A DNA stretch of 64,000 nucleotides. Origin: an unicellular cyanobacterium SU3. Its GTDB lineage: Bacteria > Cyanobacteriota > Cyanobacteriia > Cyanobacteriales > Microcystaceae. Numbering within the stretch: position 1 is the first letter of the stretch; each line of letters begins with the position of its first letter. The DNA lies in the NCBI GenBank assembly GCA_002172675.1, contig NETF01000165.1:1-64000 (forward strand), written 5' to 3'. The translations under genes and the position numbers were made by a program. This document shows, in pieces, positions 53,255 through 61,625 of this stretch. The notes beneath the pieces were generated by a model. It had not been told where the DNA came from and searched no databases. It saw nothing but the letters and a program-made list of their open reading frames with translations.

Positions 53255-53731
53255 ATGAATCAACTTTCTTGGTACGATGCCTCAGAAGAGGTAAAAGAGT
53301 TATTAATGTTAGCCACAGATAACTGGGAAAATAGCAGTATATCTGAACAATATATTAATCAAGCGTTAGAGAAAGCAGGTGATAATATTGATGTTTTGGT
53401 GGGTGCTTATCGTTTCTTTTTCTATAAAAATAAGCCAGAACTTGCCTTAAAAATTGCTAAAAAAGTTTTAAATATTATTGAAAAAACTGAAAATCTACCC
53501 CTGGAATGGAAAGAACTACAACCTATCTTATTAAAGCGTCAACAAGAACCAAATATAAGACTTTATCTGAATGCTTATGCGTCTCAAGGTTATATCTTAG
53601 CTAAAATGGGTGAAATTGAAACAGCAAAATTAATTACTGAGCGAGTTCAAGAAATTGATGAACATCGAGAGTCTTGTGCGACAACGGTATTTGAAGTATT
53701 AACAAAAGACTCCGATGAGGATGACGACTAA
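53255..53731 (+). CDS. TPR-like helical protein of unknown function
   Basis: This 158-residue protein is probably a cytoplasmic helical repeat protein. I place the start at ATG 53255 (MNQLSWYDASEEVKELLMLA), giving five residues fewer than the open frame. Helix pairs resemble TPR units: SEQYINQALEKAGDNIDVLV, NKPELALKIAKKVLNIIEKT, and RLYLNAYASQGYILAKMGEI. The end is acidic (DSDEDDD). It lies between the PIN cassette and the next nif-side gene. Co-expression with nif genes is inferred from location only. Confidence 0.7.
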   Translation: MNQLSWYDASEEVKELLMLATDNWENSSISEQYINQALEKAGDNIDVLVGAYRFFFYKNKPELALKIAKKVLNIIEKTENLPLEWKELQPILLKRQQEPNIRLYLNAYASQGYILAKMGEIETAKLITERVQEIDEHRESCATTVFEVLTKDSDEDDD

Positions 53732-53738
53732 ATAGGAT

Positions 53739-53825
53739 GATAAACCAGAACTTGCTCTAAAAAATTGCGAAAAAAAGCTTAAGAATTGTCCGAGAAACCC
53801 AAAACCTACTACTAGAATGAAAGCA
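53739..53825 (+). pseudogene. Decayed partial copy of the TPR-like gene
   Basis: GATAAACCAGAACTTGCTCT and the following bases resemble 53424-53515 of the gene just upstream (AATAAGCCAGAACTTGCCTT), with shifts that destroy the frame. It is about 85 bases and looks like a remnant of a second tandem copy. Confidence 0.6.
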
Positions 53826-53868
53826 GACACGACGCTTAAGGTTTATTACCTATTATTAAGGAGACATT

Positions 53869-54120
53869 ATGACAGTATCTCGTCAAGAACAATATCTTGG
53901 TTTAATCGATCAATTAATGCGTTGTCCTAATGGAGAAGAACCTAACTTATTAACTGCAAATAGTGAATTAGTCGATCAAGGTTTTATTGAATCTTTGGTA
54001 CAAGTTTCTACTATGATGGCTCATGAAAATAACCCCGATGGTGCCAAATTTTTGATTCATGTTGCCCGTGAATTAGCGAAAGAATTAGGGTTATATCCTG
54101 AAGCTCCAGCGAATAGCTAA
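53869..54120 (+). CDS. Small conserved helical protein
   Basis: This 83-residue protein has no known function. The pattern LIDQLMRCPNGEEPNLLTAN, SELVDQGFIESLVQVSTMMA, and PDGAKFLIHVARELAKELG resembles the N-terminal region of cyanobacterial CHAT/TPR proteins, where the same helix set with CPxGEEP occurs. Here it is stand-alone. AAGGAG at 53858-53863 precedes ATG 53869. It is the last gene that could belong to the nif region, judged by strand and spacing. Confidence 0.7.
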   Translation: MTVSRQEQYLGLIDQLMRCPNGEEPNLLTANSELVDQGFIESLVQVSTMMAHENNPDGAKFLIHVARELAKELGLYPEAPANS

Positions 54121-54163
54121 ATTCAGTTATCAGTCATCAGTCATCAGTTATTACTAATGACTG
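54121..54163. repeat. Heptamer array (CAGTCAT/CAGTTAT)
   Basis: TCAGTTA TCAGTCA TCAGTCA TCAGTTA and then TTACTAATGACTG are STRR-type heptamers directly after the small helical protein. Confidence 0.85.
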
Positions 54164-54210
54164 TTTTGGCTGGTGTAATATGAAATCCTGTTGAATACCA
54201 TACGTTATTA

Positions 54211-54870
54211 ATGTTAAAGAATATTCTATCACTTTTCTTACAAGAAAATTGCCCTCTGTGTGAACGGGCAACTTCTCAAGAAATTTGTGATTATTGTCAG
54301 AAACAATTAAAAAGTTATCAATTAAAACAGCCTCATAAATTTTGGTATGGGGACTTACCCCTATTTGTTTGGGGAGAATATGATGGAAAATTAAAACAGG
54401 CGATCGCAGCGTTTAAATACGATAAACGTCCTCCAATTGGTGAGCTTTTGGGGATTTGGTTAGCAGAAACTTGGCAAAACTATTCTTTAATAAATCCTAA
54501 TTTATCCCCTTTAATTATTCCGATTCCCATTCATCAAACTAAAGAAAAAACAAGAGGATTTAATCAATCAGAAATCATAGCGAGAGGATTTTGTCAAGTC
54601 ACAAAATATCCTTTAAAGAAGAGAGGTTTAATAAGAGTTCGTCCAACCAAAGCAATGTTTGGTTTGAACGTTGCAGAAAAAGAAAAAAATATTAAAGGAG
54701 CGTTTAAATTAGGAGAATCATTACAAAATCATTCCTTATCTAAACCCATTTTATTAATTGATGATATTTATACCACAGGAACAACAGTTAAAGAAGCGGT
54801 TAAAATATTAAAACATCAAGGCATAAAAGTATTAGGGATACTTGCCGTCTGCACTCCACGTCGTTTATAA
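54211..54870 (+). CDS. ComF family phosphoribosyltransferase-like protein
   Basis: This 219-residue protein is of the ComF family, related to DNA-uptake protein ComFC. The N-terminal zinc-type cysteines are NCPLCERATSQEICDYCQ (residues 13-31). FKYDKRPPIGELLGIWLAE follows, and the phosphoribosyltransferase-type motif is ILLIDDIYTTGTTVKEAVKI (about 178-197), with TRGFNQSEIIARGF in the middle. Natural transformation is known in some cyanobacteria, so DNA uptake is a fair inference. It stands alone. Confidence 0.88.
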   Translation: MLKNILSLFLQENCPLCERATSQEICDYCQKQLKSYQLKQPHKFWYGDLPLFVWGEYDGKLKQAIAAFKYDKRPPIGELLGIWLAETWQNYSLINPNLSPLIIPIPIHQTKEKTRGFNQSEIIARGFCQVTKYPLKKRGLIRVRPTKAMFGLNVAEKEKNIKGAFKLGESLQNHSLSKPILLIDDIYTTGTTVKEAVKILKHQGIKVLGILAVCTPRRL

Positions 54871-54960
54871 TATAGCCCCAATAGCAAGAGATACGAACTT
54901 TAGTTCGGTTAAAATTCACAAAAAAGAGACAAATTAATTGGTTTAATTAATTTTAAAATT

Positions 54961-55800
54961 ATGATTAAACTCAAAAGAATATATATTATATTACTAATTG
55001 GCAGTATTTTTTCTGTCACTAATACTGCTTTAAATTCTCCAAAAAGTTTAGGTCAAGAAGAAACAGAAACCACGGAAGAAACTGTTTTAGAAGAACCTGA
55101 AGAAACCCCATCATTAACGGCGGTACAATGGTATAACCAAGGAGTTGATGAAATTGATACAGGAAACTATCAAGGAGCCATAGAAGCGTTTACGGAGTCC
55201 ATTAAACTCGATGAAACCGATGCAGATTCTTATTACAACCGAGGCTATTCTTACCTAGTTTTAGAACAATTTGAAGAAGCCATTAACGATTATGATAAAG
55301 CCATTGAGTTAAACGCTGAATTTGCTTATGCTTATGGTAATCGCTGTTATGCTTACTATCAACTGAAAAATCATGAACAGGCCATTGAAGATTGTTCTCA
55401 AGCCATTGAATTAGAAGCCAATTATGCAGATTTTTATATCTATCTCGGTAATGCTAAAGATGATTTACAAATGCACGAAGCAGCCATATTAGCCTACAAT
55501 CAAGCCATTGCTCTCAATGAAAATAATCCTAAAGCTTATTATAATCGTGCCTTAGCTTACAATCGGCTAGGAAAGTCTCTACAAGCGGTTGAAGATTATA
55601 CCAAAGCTATTCAATTCAATCCCAATTTTGCTGATGCCTATCATAATCGAGGTGTGACTCGATTTAAACTAGAAGAAAGAGAAAAAGCGATCGCAGATTT
55701 AGAAAAAGCCGCCGAATTATTTAAGGCACAAGGTAACACAAATAACGCTCAACACGCTCTTAATACGCTAAAAGAATTACAAAAAGAAGAGTCTCTATAG
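54961..55800 (+). CDS. Secreted or membrane-attached TPR protein
   Basis: The 279 residues start with a hydrophobic leader (RIYIILLIGSIFSVTNTALN, about 5-24), a probable signal peptide, then a Glu/Thr-rich linker (EETETTEETVLEEPEETPSL). About six TPR units follow from residue 55: WYNQGVDEIDTGNYQGAIEA, SYYNRGYSYLVLEQFEEAIN, AYGNRCYAYYQLKNHEQAIE and others. It likely scaffolds protein contacts in the periplasm or thylakoid lumen. It has 90 bases between it and comF. Confidence 0.85.
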   Translation: MIKLKRIYIILLIGSIFSVTNTALNSPKSLGQEETETTEETVLEEPEETPSLTAVQWYNQGVDEIDTGNYQGAIEAFTESIKLDETDADSYYNRGYSYLVLEQFEEAINDYDKAIELNAEFAYAYGNRCYAYYQLKNHEQAIEDCSQAIELEANYADFYIYLGNAKDDLQMHEAAILAYNQAIALNENNPKAYYNRALAYNRLGKSLQAVEDYTKAIQFNPNFADAYHNRGVTRFKLEEREKAIADLEKAAELFKAQGNTNNAQHALNTLKELQKEESL

Positions 55801-55844
55801 CAATTCCCATACTGGTGAGGTACAGTATCTTTTAGTCTAAGGCA

Positions 55845-55985
55845 AGAGGCAAAAGCGAGTGTGTAATTCCGAGGTGTCCTCGGAATGTAGCGGTGCGACC
55901 CCGGCGATTCGTACCGTCGAAGACGCGCCGTTAGGCAACCGCCTAGGGAACGCGCACCAAGAGAAGACACACTCAAGACAGGCAA
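55845..55985. repeat. Nested GC-rich palindromic element, copy E
   Basis: Outer arms AGGCAAAAGCGAGTGTGT and ACACACTCAAGACAGGC enclose a small hairpin (ATTCCGAGG-TGT-CCTCGGAAT). They also enclose a second complete element: GCGGTGCGACCCCGGCG, then GAAGACGCGCCGTT, and GGGAACGCGCACCAAG, arms GCGGTGCG/CGCGCACC. It looks like one copy inserted into another. Confidence 0.8.
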
Positions 55986-56053
55986 TAGTAAGAATTAAGA
56001 GTGTACCTCATGAGAGTGAGAAACCCTATATAACTGGTATCCTAGTAACAATT

Positions 56054-56075
56054 AAAGCCTGCTAATGCAGGCTTT
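56054..56075. terminator. Hairpin between the TPR gene and petJ
   Basis: AAAGCCTGC (56054-56062) and GCAGGCTTT (56067-56075) form a perfect 9-bp stem with loop TAAT. A T/A-rich tail is on both sides, so it can serve as a bidirectional terminator for the convergent genes. Confidence 0.75.
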
Positions 56076-56124
56076 ATCAATTAAAATAAACTATCTGGCC
56101 ATAGTCAAAAGCTATGGCTTTTAC

Positions 56125-56460
56125 TTACCACCCAGTTTCTGCTTGACTTAAAACATAAGTCGCCACATCTTCAATTTGTTGAGCGTTTAAACGTCCGTTA
56201 AACCCAGGCATGGCATTTTTACCATTGGTAACTTGATAAACAATTTTTTCTAAGGTATCTACTCCATTTTTCTCTAGAGCATCCTTTGCTAAACCCTTAC
56301 TCGCACCTGCGACTACGTTACCGCCACCCATGTGACAGGAGGCACAGTTAGCAGTAAAAATGCCTTTACCGGCACCAGCATCACCCGCTAAGGCAGGGGA
56401 AACAAAACTGAAATAGAAAAAGGCAAAAAGCAGTAAAATCAGGGACAATAATCTTTTCAT
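56125..56460 (-). CDS. petJ: Cytochrome c6 (cytochrome c553)
   Basis: Cytochrome c6 carries electrons from cytochrome b6f to photosystem I in the thylakoid lumen. The 111 residues begin with a signal peptide ([20 protein letters not shown] to SPALA, cut before GDAGAGKG). The heme motif is [13 protein letters not shown], and the axial Met lies in [19 protein letters not shown]. Mature length about 86 fits. It is divergent from petE across 353 bases, an arrangement that lets copper switch the two carriers. Confidence 0.96.
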   Translation of the reverse strand: MKRLLSLILLLFAFFYFSFVSPALAGDAGAGKGIFTANCASCHMGGGNVVAGASKGLAKDALEKNGVDTLEKIVYQVTNGKNAMPGFNGRLNAQQIEDVATYVLSQAETGW

Positions 56461-56813
56461 CGTGTTCTCCTTACAAAGATCAATCCGTTATAGTGCTACG
56501 CACAAGGCAAGAGGACGTTCGGCGATGCTCAGTCGAGTCGCCAAAGGAAGGTGTCACTGAGTGTCAAGTTTGGTTAATGTCAAACACCTTAATGCGTAGT
56601 GCTATATTAATCTTCGATGTAAGTTCTGAGTCTGTCAAAAGACACAACGTCAAACTTCCCAACCTATAATGGTTTAGGGTATTGACTAGCAAAAAAAATC
56701 TTTTTTGTCCAAAGACAGCTTGTAAAAGGTCTCTCTTTTACTTATAATCAAAAACGGAATGAAATACAGACAAAACATCGTTTTGCCGTCAAGAACTCAT
56801 AAGGAATAATATA
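56461..56813. promoter_or_regulatory. Divergent petJ-petE control region with an inserted palindrome
   Basis: The 353 bases carry both promoters. A palindromic element fills 56490-56605: outer arms ATAGTGCTACGCA and TGCGTAGTGCTAT, inner arms AAGGTGT and ACACCTT. Close to petE, ATTGACTAGC at about 56680 may be a -35 type box. No other gene is present. Confidence 0.6.
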
Positions 56814-57173
56814 ATGTCTAAGAAGTTAGGTTTACTCATTGCTACTATTGCTTTCGTTATCTCCAGTTTCTTCGTCGCTGTTAACCCTGCAGCAGCAGAA
56901 ACCGTTGAGGTTAAAATGGGTAGTGACTCTGGTATGTTAAAATTTGAACCCACTGAGGTCGAAATTAGCCCTGGAGATACCGTTAAATGGGTCAACAATA
57001 AGCTTGCTCCTCATAACGTTGTGGTAGAAGGAAGTTCTAAACTTTCCCACAAAGGACTTGTTTTCTCCCCCGGAGAAACTTTTGAAAGCACTTTCAACGA
57101 GCCTGGAGAATATACTTACTATTGTGAACCTCACCGTGGTGCTGGCATGGTTGGTAAAGTAATTGTCAAGTAG
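56814..57173 (+). CDS. petE: Plastocyanin
   Basis: Plastocyanin is the copper alternative to cytochrome c6, shuttling electrons to photosystem I. The 119 residues have a lumenal signal ([20 protein letters not shown], with cleavage after AAA). The copper ligands are His in [11 protein letters not shown] and Cys, His, Met in [25 protein letters not shown] precedes ATG 56814. Copper supply probably decides between this and petJ. A terminator follows. Confidence 0.97.
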   Translation: MSKKLGLLIATIAFVISSFFVAVNPAAAETVEVKMGSDSGMLKFEPTEVEISPGDTVKWVNNKLAPHNVVVEGSSKLSHKGLVFSPGETFESTFNEPGEYTYYCEPHRGAGMVGKVIVK

Positions 57174-57204
57174 TTTTTATTATTCTTAACAATTCAAAAG
57201 CTTA

Positions 57205-57237
57205 GCCTACGAGTCTAATATTCGTAGGCATTTTTAT
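57205..57237. terminator. Bidirectional terminator between petE and eda
   Basis: GCCTACGA (57205-57212) and TCGTAGGC (57222-57229) form a perfect 8-bp stem with 9-base loop, followed by ATTTTTATT. A-rich sequence on the other side lets it serve eda on the minus strand. It lies 31 bases after petE and just before the eda stop. Confidence 0.85.
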
Positions 57238-57902
57238 TGTTGAAAGTCCGATAAATGCTCCATCAATAGCTTAGCCTGTTGGGTAATGATACCCCAGTTT
57301 TGATCATCTAGAGCATGACGAGGAAATAATTGACTGGATAAACCAACAGCGATCGCCCCTGCTTCGATAAAATAGGTAGCATTATCTAGAGTAATGCCTC
57401 CTGTGGGAATCAAAGGAATGGAACCCAGTGGACCTTGTAACCCTTTAATATAAGCGATGCCACCAATAGCCTCTACAGGGAAAACTTTAACACAACTGGC
57501 TCCGGCTTGCCAAGCAGTGATAATTTCTGTGGGAGATAACGCCCCTGGAATGATAGGAAGATGATGATCGATGGCTGTTTTGATCAGGGTTTGATTAACA
57601 TGGGGGGTAAAACAAAATTGAATGCCGACTGCGATCGCATTTTCTAATTCCTCTAGGGTTAAAATAGTGCCAGTACCAATGAGACACTCAGGTAACTCTT
57701 GTTTTAAGGATTGAATAATTTGACTCGGTTGGTAACTATTCCAAGTAATTTCAATCAGTTTCATTCCCCCGGCTGCTACTGCTTTAGCCATGTTAATACC
57801 CTGATCTATATTATCAGTGCGAATAACAGCAATGGCACGATTTTGTTGTAATAATTTTCGCCAAGACTGTGAAGGGTTCAACTGATTATCAACTGTCATC
57901 AT
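57234..57902 (-). CDS. eda: 2-keto-3-deoxy-6-phosphogluconate/4-hydroxy-2-oxoglutarate aldolase
   Basis: This enzyme splits KDPG to pyruvate and glyceraldehyde-3-phosphate in the Entner-Doudoroff route and can also act on 4-hydroxy-2-oxoglutarate. The 222 residues show AIAVIRTDNIDQGINMAKAV, IEITWNSYQPSQIIQSL, GTGTILTLEELENAIAVGIQ, and FCFTPHVNQ in the barrel core. The Schiff-base lysine lies in GASCVKVFPVEAIG (near 138). It follows proB by 6 bases, so they form one transcript with glk. Confidence 0.92.
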   Translation of the reverse strand: MMTVDNQLNPSQSWRKLLQQNRAIAVIRTDNIDQGINMAKAVAAGGMKLIEITWNSYQPSQIIQSLKQELPECLIGTGTILTLEELENAIAVGIQFCFTPHVNQTLIKTAIDHHLPIIPGALSPTEIITAWQAGASCVKVFPVEAIGGIAYIKGLQGPLGSIPLIPTGGITLDNATYFIEAGAIAVGLSSQLFPRHALDDQNWGIITQQAKLLMEHLSDFQQ

Positions 57903-57908
57903 CTTACC

Positions 57909-59021
57909 TCAATTCACCACCAAATTATCTCTATGAACGATGGTTTCTACTCCATGATACCCTAATAATTCTGGAATTTTATCCGAATGATAGCCTTTAA
58001 TTTTATCCAGTTCTTCCTGACTATAGTTAACAATTCCTCGTGCAATTTCTTCTCCTTTTTCGTTGCACAATTGAACAGCATCTAAAGAATCAAAATTCCC
58101 CTCAACTTTAATAATTCCTGCTGCTAATAACGACTTTCCTTTTTGAGAAATGGCTTTCACTGCACCCTTATCAAGATATAATTTTCCCCTAGGCAATAAT
58201 CCATAGGCGATCCAACGTTTTCGGGCTTTATCATTCTTTAATTGTGCTTCAAATTTCGTGCCAATTTCTTCACCATTAATAATTTTTAATAGGTTTTTCG
58301 GTTGTTTTCCGTGGGTAATAACCGTGGTAACACCTGCTGATGTTGCCAGTCTTGCTGCTGTTAGTTTAGTTAACATTCCTCCGGTTCCCCATTGCGAGCC
58401 TTTTCCTCCTACATTAACTTGTAATTGATCTAACTCTAAACGACTAACAACTTTGATCGGTTTAGCATCAGGAAATATGCGAGGATCAGCCGAATAAAGT
58501 CGATCAACATCGGTTAAAATAAATAACCAATGGGCATTAATTAAATTAGCCACTAATGCCGAAAGGGTATCATTATCCCCAAACTTTAACTCTTCAATAG
58601 CCACTGTATCGTTTTCATTGACAATAGGAATAACCCCCAATTCAAACAACGCATCAAAGGTATTTTTAGCATTAACATAACAGCTACGTTCCATTAATTC
58701 TCTGCGGGTTAACAAAACCTGAGCAATGGGTTGATTTAAAGCAGTAAAAAGGTCATCATAAACCCGAATTAATCTACCTTGTCCAACTGCTGCAATAGCT
58801 TGTTTTGTGGCGATTTTTTTCGGTCTTTCTGTTAGCTTTAAGCGACTACAACCCACTCCCACTGCACCAGATGAAACCAAGACAACAGAATACCCTAGTT
58901 GTCGTAACTCTGTTAAACTTTCCACCAAAGCAGCAATAGTTGATAAGGCTAATTTTCCTGTATCTGGTTGGGCAAGACTAGAAGTACCAATTTTAACAAC
59001 AATAGTCTGGAAGGGGTTCAT
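57909..59021 (-). CDS. proB: Glutamate 5-kinase
   Basis: ProB phosphorylates glutamate in the first step of proline synthesis. The 370 residues have the amino-acid kinase fold: [35 protein letters not shown], and [20 protein letters not shown], then [18 protein letters not shown] domain ends the protein ([20 protein letters not shown]). Length fits the family with PUA. It is 29 bases after glk and 6 before eda on the minus strand. Confidence 0.96.
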   Translation of the reverse strand: MNPFQTIVVKIGTSSLAQPDTGKLALSTIAALVESLTELRQLGYSVVLVSSGAVGVGCSRLKLTERPKKIATKQAIAAVGQGRLIRVYDDLFTALNQPIAQVLLTRRELMERSCYVNAKNTFDALFELGVIPIVNENDTVAIEELKFGDNDTLSALVANLINAHWLFILTDVDRLYSADPRIFPDAKPIKVVSRLELDQLQVNVGGKGSQWGTGGMLTKLTAARLATSAGVTTVITHGKQPKNLLKIINGEEIGTKFEAQLKNDKARKRWIAYGLLPRGKLYLDKGAVKAISQKGKSLLAAGIIKVEGNFDSLDAVQLCNEKGEEIARGIVNYSQEELDKIKGYHSDKIPELLGYHGVETIVHRDNLVVN

Positions 59022-59050
59022 AAATGCTCAAAAAAGAAATAAAACAAAGG

Positions 59051-60094
59051 TTATTGTGCAGCCCGCAAAGCAGCCCCAATTAACCCAACTTTAGGATTTA
59101 AAATAACGTGAACAGGCATTTTAGATAAGAGTGAACTCATTCGTCCCTTTGCTTTAAAAGATTCGAGAAATGTGCCTTTTTTTAATAAAGTTAATATTTT
59201 AGCTGCAATTCCGCCTGCTATGTATACTCCCCCGTAAGGTAATACTTTTAAAGCTAAATTTCCAGCTTCTGCACCGTAAGCAGAAATAAACATTTCCATT
59301 GTTTGTTGACACAAAGCATCATTATTTTCCATCGCTGCTTTAGAAACTTCTGCACTTAGATCGACTTTTTTTTCATTTTCCCAAGCTTGATAAATTTCCT
59401 TTAATTGTTCTGATTCTTTTTCGGGATATTTAGACCGTAAAAACTGATAAATAGCCCTAATTCCCATACCCGAAACAATTCTTTCTATTGATACTCTTTG
59501 TAAGTTATATTTATCTTTAATGTAAGTTAATAATTCAAATTCTAGTTGATTTCTTGGCGCAAAATCTCCGTGAGATCCTTCTGAAGAAAATACATGATAA
59601 TGACCACTGCTTAAAGGGGTCAAAAAGCACTCTCCTAACCCCGTTCCGGCACCTAAAACAGCCATCGGTGTATTTAGTTTCGGTTCGGTATCTTGTAGGG
59701 TACATACATCATCTTTTTTTAACCCTAAAATACCGTAACCAATAGCAGCAAAATCATTGATCAGATTGACTCTTTCTAAAGATAACTGTTTTTCTAAGCG
59801 ATCGCTAGTTAATGACCAACTTAAATTAGTTAATTCTGAAGCATTCTCAACTACCGGGCCAGCAATACCAAAACAACCTTTTTCTACGTTAATCTTTTGT
59901 TCTAATTCTTGTTGTGCTTCTTTCAAAAATTCTTTAACAATAGGAACTAAATCATTATATTGTTGACTAGGATAGGATTTTTCATATAATGTGGTTTGTT
60001 GCGGTAAATTTTTGACTTCTTTAGGGGTTTCTGAATTAACTAAACGTAAAATCGTTTTAGTTCCTCCAATATCGCCGGCGAGTAACACAGTCAT
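59051..60094 (-). CDS. glk: Glucokinase
   Basis: Glk phosphorylates glucose with ATP. The 347 residues begin VLLAGDIGGTKTILRLVNSE, the ROK/glucokinase phosphate-1 motif. GCFGIAGPVVENASELTNLS, LINDFAAIGYGILGLKKDD, AVLGAGTGLGECFL and SSEGSHGDFAPRNQLEFELL complete the glucokinase signature. The length matches the cyanobacterial form. AGAGGATAAATTC precedes ATG 60094. It is the first of glk-proB-eda, following the mrr remnant. Confidence 0.96.
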   Translation of the reverse strand: MTVLLAGDIGGTKTILRLVNSETPKEVKNLPQQTTLYEKSYPSQQYNDLVPIVKEFLKEAQQELEQKINVEKGCFGIAGPVVENASELTNLSWSLTSDRLEKQLSLERVNLINDFAAIGYGILGLKKDDVCTLQDTEPKLNTPMAVLGAGTGLGECFLTPLSSGHYHVFSSEGSHGDFAPRNQLEFELLTYIKDKYNLQRVSIERIVSGMGIRAIYQFLRSKYPEKESEQLKEIYQAWENEKKVDLSAEVSKAAMENNDALCQQTMEMFISAYGAEAGNLALKVLPYGGVYIAGGIAAKILTLLKKGTFLESFKAKGRMSSLLSKMPVHVILNPKVGLIGAALRAAQ

Positions 60095-60143
60095 AATGAA
60101 TTTATCCTCTCTTTTCTTCTTTTATTAGTTTAATCAAAAAGGG

Positions 60144-61073
60144 TTATTCTGTAAAATAGTCGTGATCTATTTTCTTGATAGCATAGGATTCAACCATAGA
60201 AACCCCCACGTTATAATCAATTAATAATTCGCTTAGTCTTTGACCATCGATTAAAATAATTTTACTGTCGATGATGGTAGTATATTCTATTGCTTGTTTA
60301 CTAAAGTTAGAAGTAGTAATAAATATGCCCTTTTTTGCTTGTTTTCCTAATAATGCACCAACAAATTTCTGTATTTCTGGTCGACTCACTGTACTATCCC
60401 AACGTTTGGCTTGAATATAAATAACATCTAGCCCTAATCTATCTTCTTTGATAATACCATCAATGCCCCCATCATTCACTTGTCCTACTGCTTCCCCTGC
60501 TTCTTTTCTTGATCCTCCATATCCCATAGAAATCAATAAATCAATGACTAATTTTTCAAAAAAATCAGGAGAATATTGTTTAATGATTTCTAATAGTTTT
60601 TTTTTCAATTCTTCTTTAATTTTGAGATATATTTTTTCTAATTTTTCCTCTGGCGTTTTATTTTCTTCTATTTTTTCTAACTGTTGATCAGACTCAGAAG
60701 ATAATAAATTATTATTTTGCTTTTTTGTATTATTAGTAAAATCAATAAATTCAGAAAACTGCTTCAAAAAATTAGCATCAATTTCTTGAATACTATTATT
60801 TTTTAAGATATCTTTACCTCGTTCTGTTATTTTAAAATAGCCTTGTCTCGTACTAACTATAAGTCCTGCTTTTTTTAAATAAGTTCTCGCTCATCCCATC
60901 CTATTATCAAAAATAGCTTGTTTTCCACTGGGTAATAACTGTTTCCTTTCTTCATGAGTTAGGTTAAAATAACTCGCTAAAGCTTCAATACACTCTCGTA
61001 AAGAATGTTCTTGCTCATCTCCAGAATATTGAAGTAAAGGAAACATGATTGATTGATAATCAGAGATACTCAT
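60144..61073 (-). pseudogene. mrr: Mrr-type restriction endonuclease with one in-frame TGA
   Basis: Mrr cuts modified DNA. The frame runs from ATG 61073 (MSISDYQSIMFPLLQYSGDE) through a winged-helix domain, to a TGA at 60891-60893. It continues in the same frame with ARTYLKKAGLIVSTRQGYFK and the PD-(D/E)XK nuclease: DLLISMGYGGSRKEAGEAV, GGIDGIIKEDRLGLDVIYIQ, AKRWDSTVSRPEIQKFVGA (Q-A-K). Relatives have tryptophan (TGG) where TGA stands (NRMG-stop-ART). Full length is 309 residues. A shorter product from 60767 would keep only the nuclease domain. Confidence 0.85.
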
Positions 61074-61625
61074 TAAATACCATTCTATGACCTCCGATTA
61101 TTATAGGTTATGAGCAAACTTCAAAAAATTTTATATAAAAACAGGTGTACTCAATAATCAAATAAGTACACCTCTTCTAAGAAACCTAATACTCTACACC
61201 TTCGTCTACTATAAAAAAGGTGGGAGGATCAGCTATGTATTCAATTGTCTTAAATATAAAAATGAAAAGCCTTCGGGCGTCTTGCCGTGTTTCGACTCCA
61301 AAGGCGTTTTCATATCACTCTTACTCCTCACACACAAGAATAATATAGCAAGGTAAATACTCAACGCCAATGTAAATTATGACACTTTATGAATTGTCAC
61401 AATTACCTCCCTAATGAAGACCAGTTAAAATCAGCTATAATCTAGATACCGACAGAATTGTAAGATAAAGATGATTAGGAGAATTAGACTCATTAGTCTT
61501 TTTTGCCACGGAAGATTGCTAAGTTAAGCTTTATAATTGGGCATACTATTAAAAGGAATCTCACTAAGCGAGTTGGCAACTAGACAGGAAACAATCAGCA
61601 AAATGTCCTAAAAGGTACTGCTAAA
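61074..61625. other. Divergent gap with a GC-rich hairpin
   Basis: No gene is seen in these 552 bases. At about 61262-61312 GAAAAGCCTTCGGGCGTCTT and GACTCCAAAGGCGTTTTCAT form an imperfect stem-loop. The rest is AT-rich and includes the promoters of mrr and of the hydrolase gene. Confidence 0.5.

Larger units (their letters stand above)
55801..56124. other. Gap with a nested palindromic element and a terminator
   Basis: No gene lies in these 324 bases. A composite GC-rich palindrome occupies about 55845-55985 and a rho-independent-type hairpin lies at 56054-56075. The gap separates the TPR gene from the 3' end of petJ. Confidence 0.7.

Noticed and set aside
60891-60893. TGA in mrr read as selenocysteine
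   Set aside because: No SECIS-like hairpin is apparent and the aligned residue in relatives is Trp, so a nonsense mutation is simpler.
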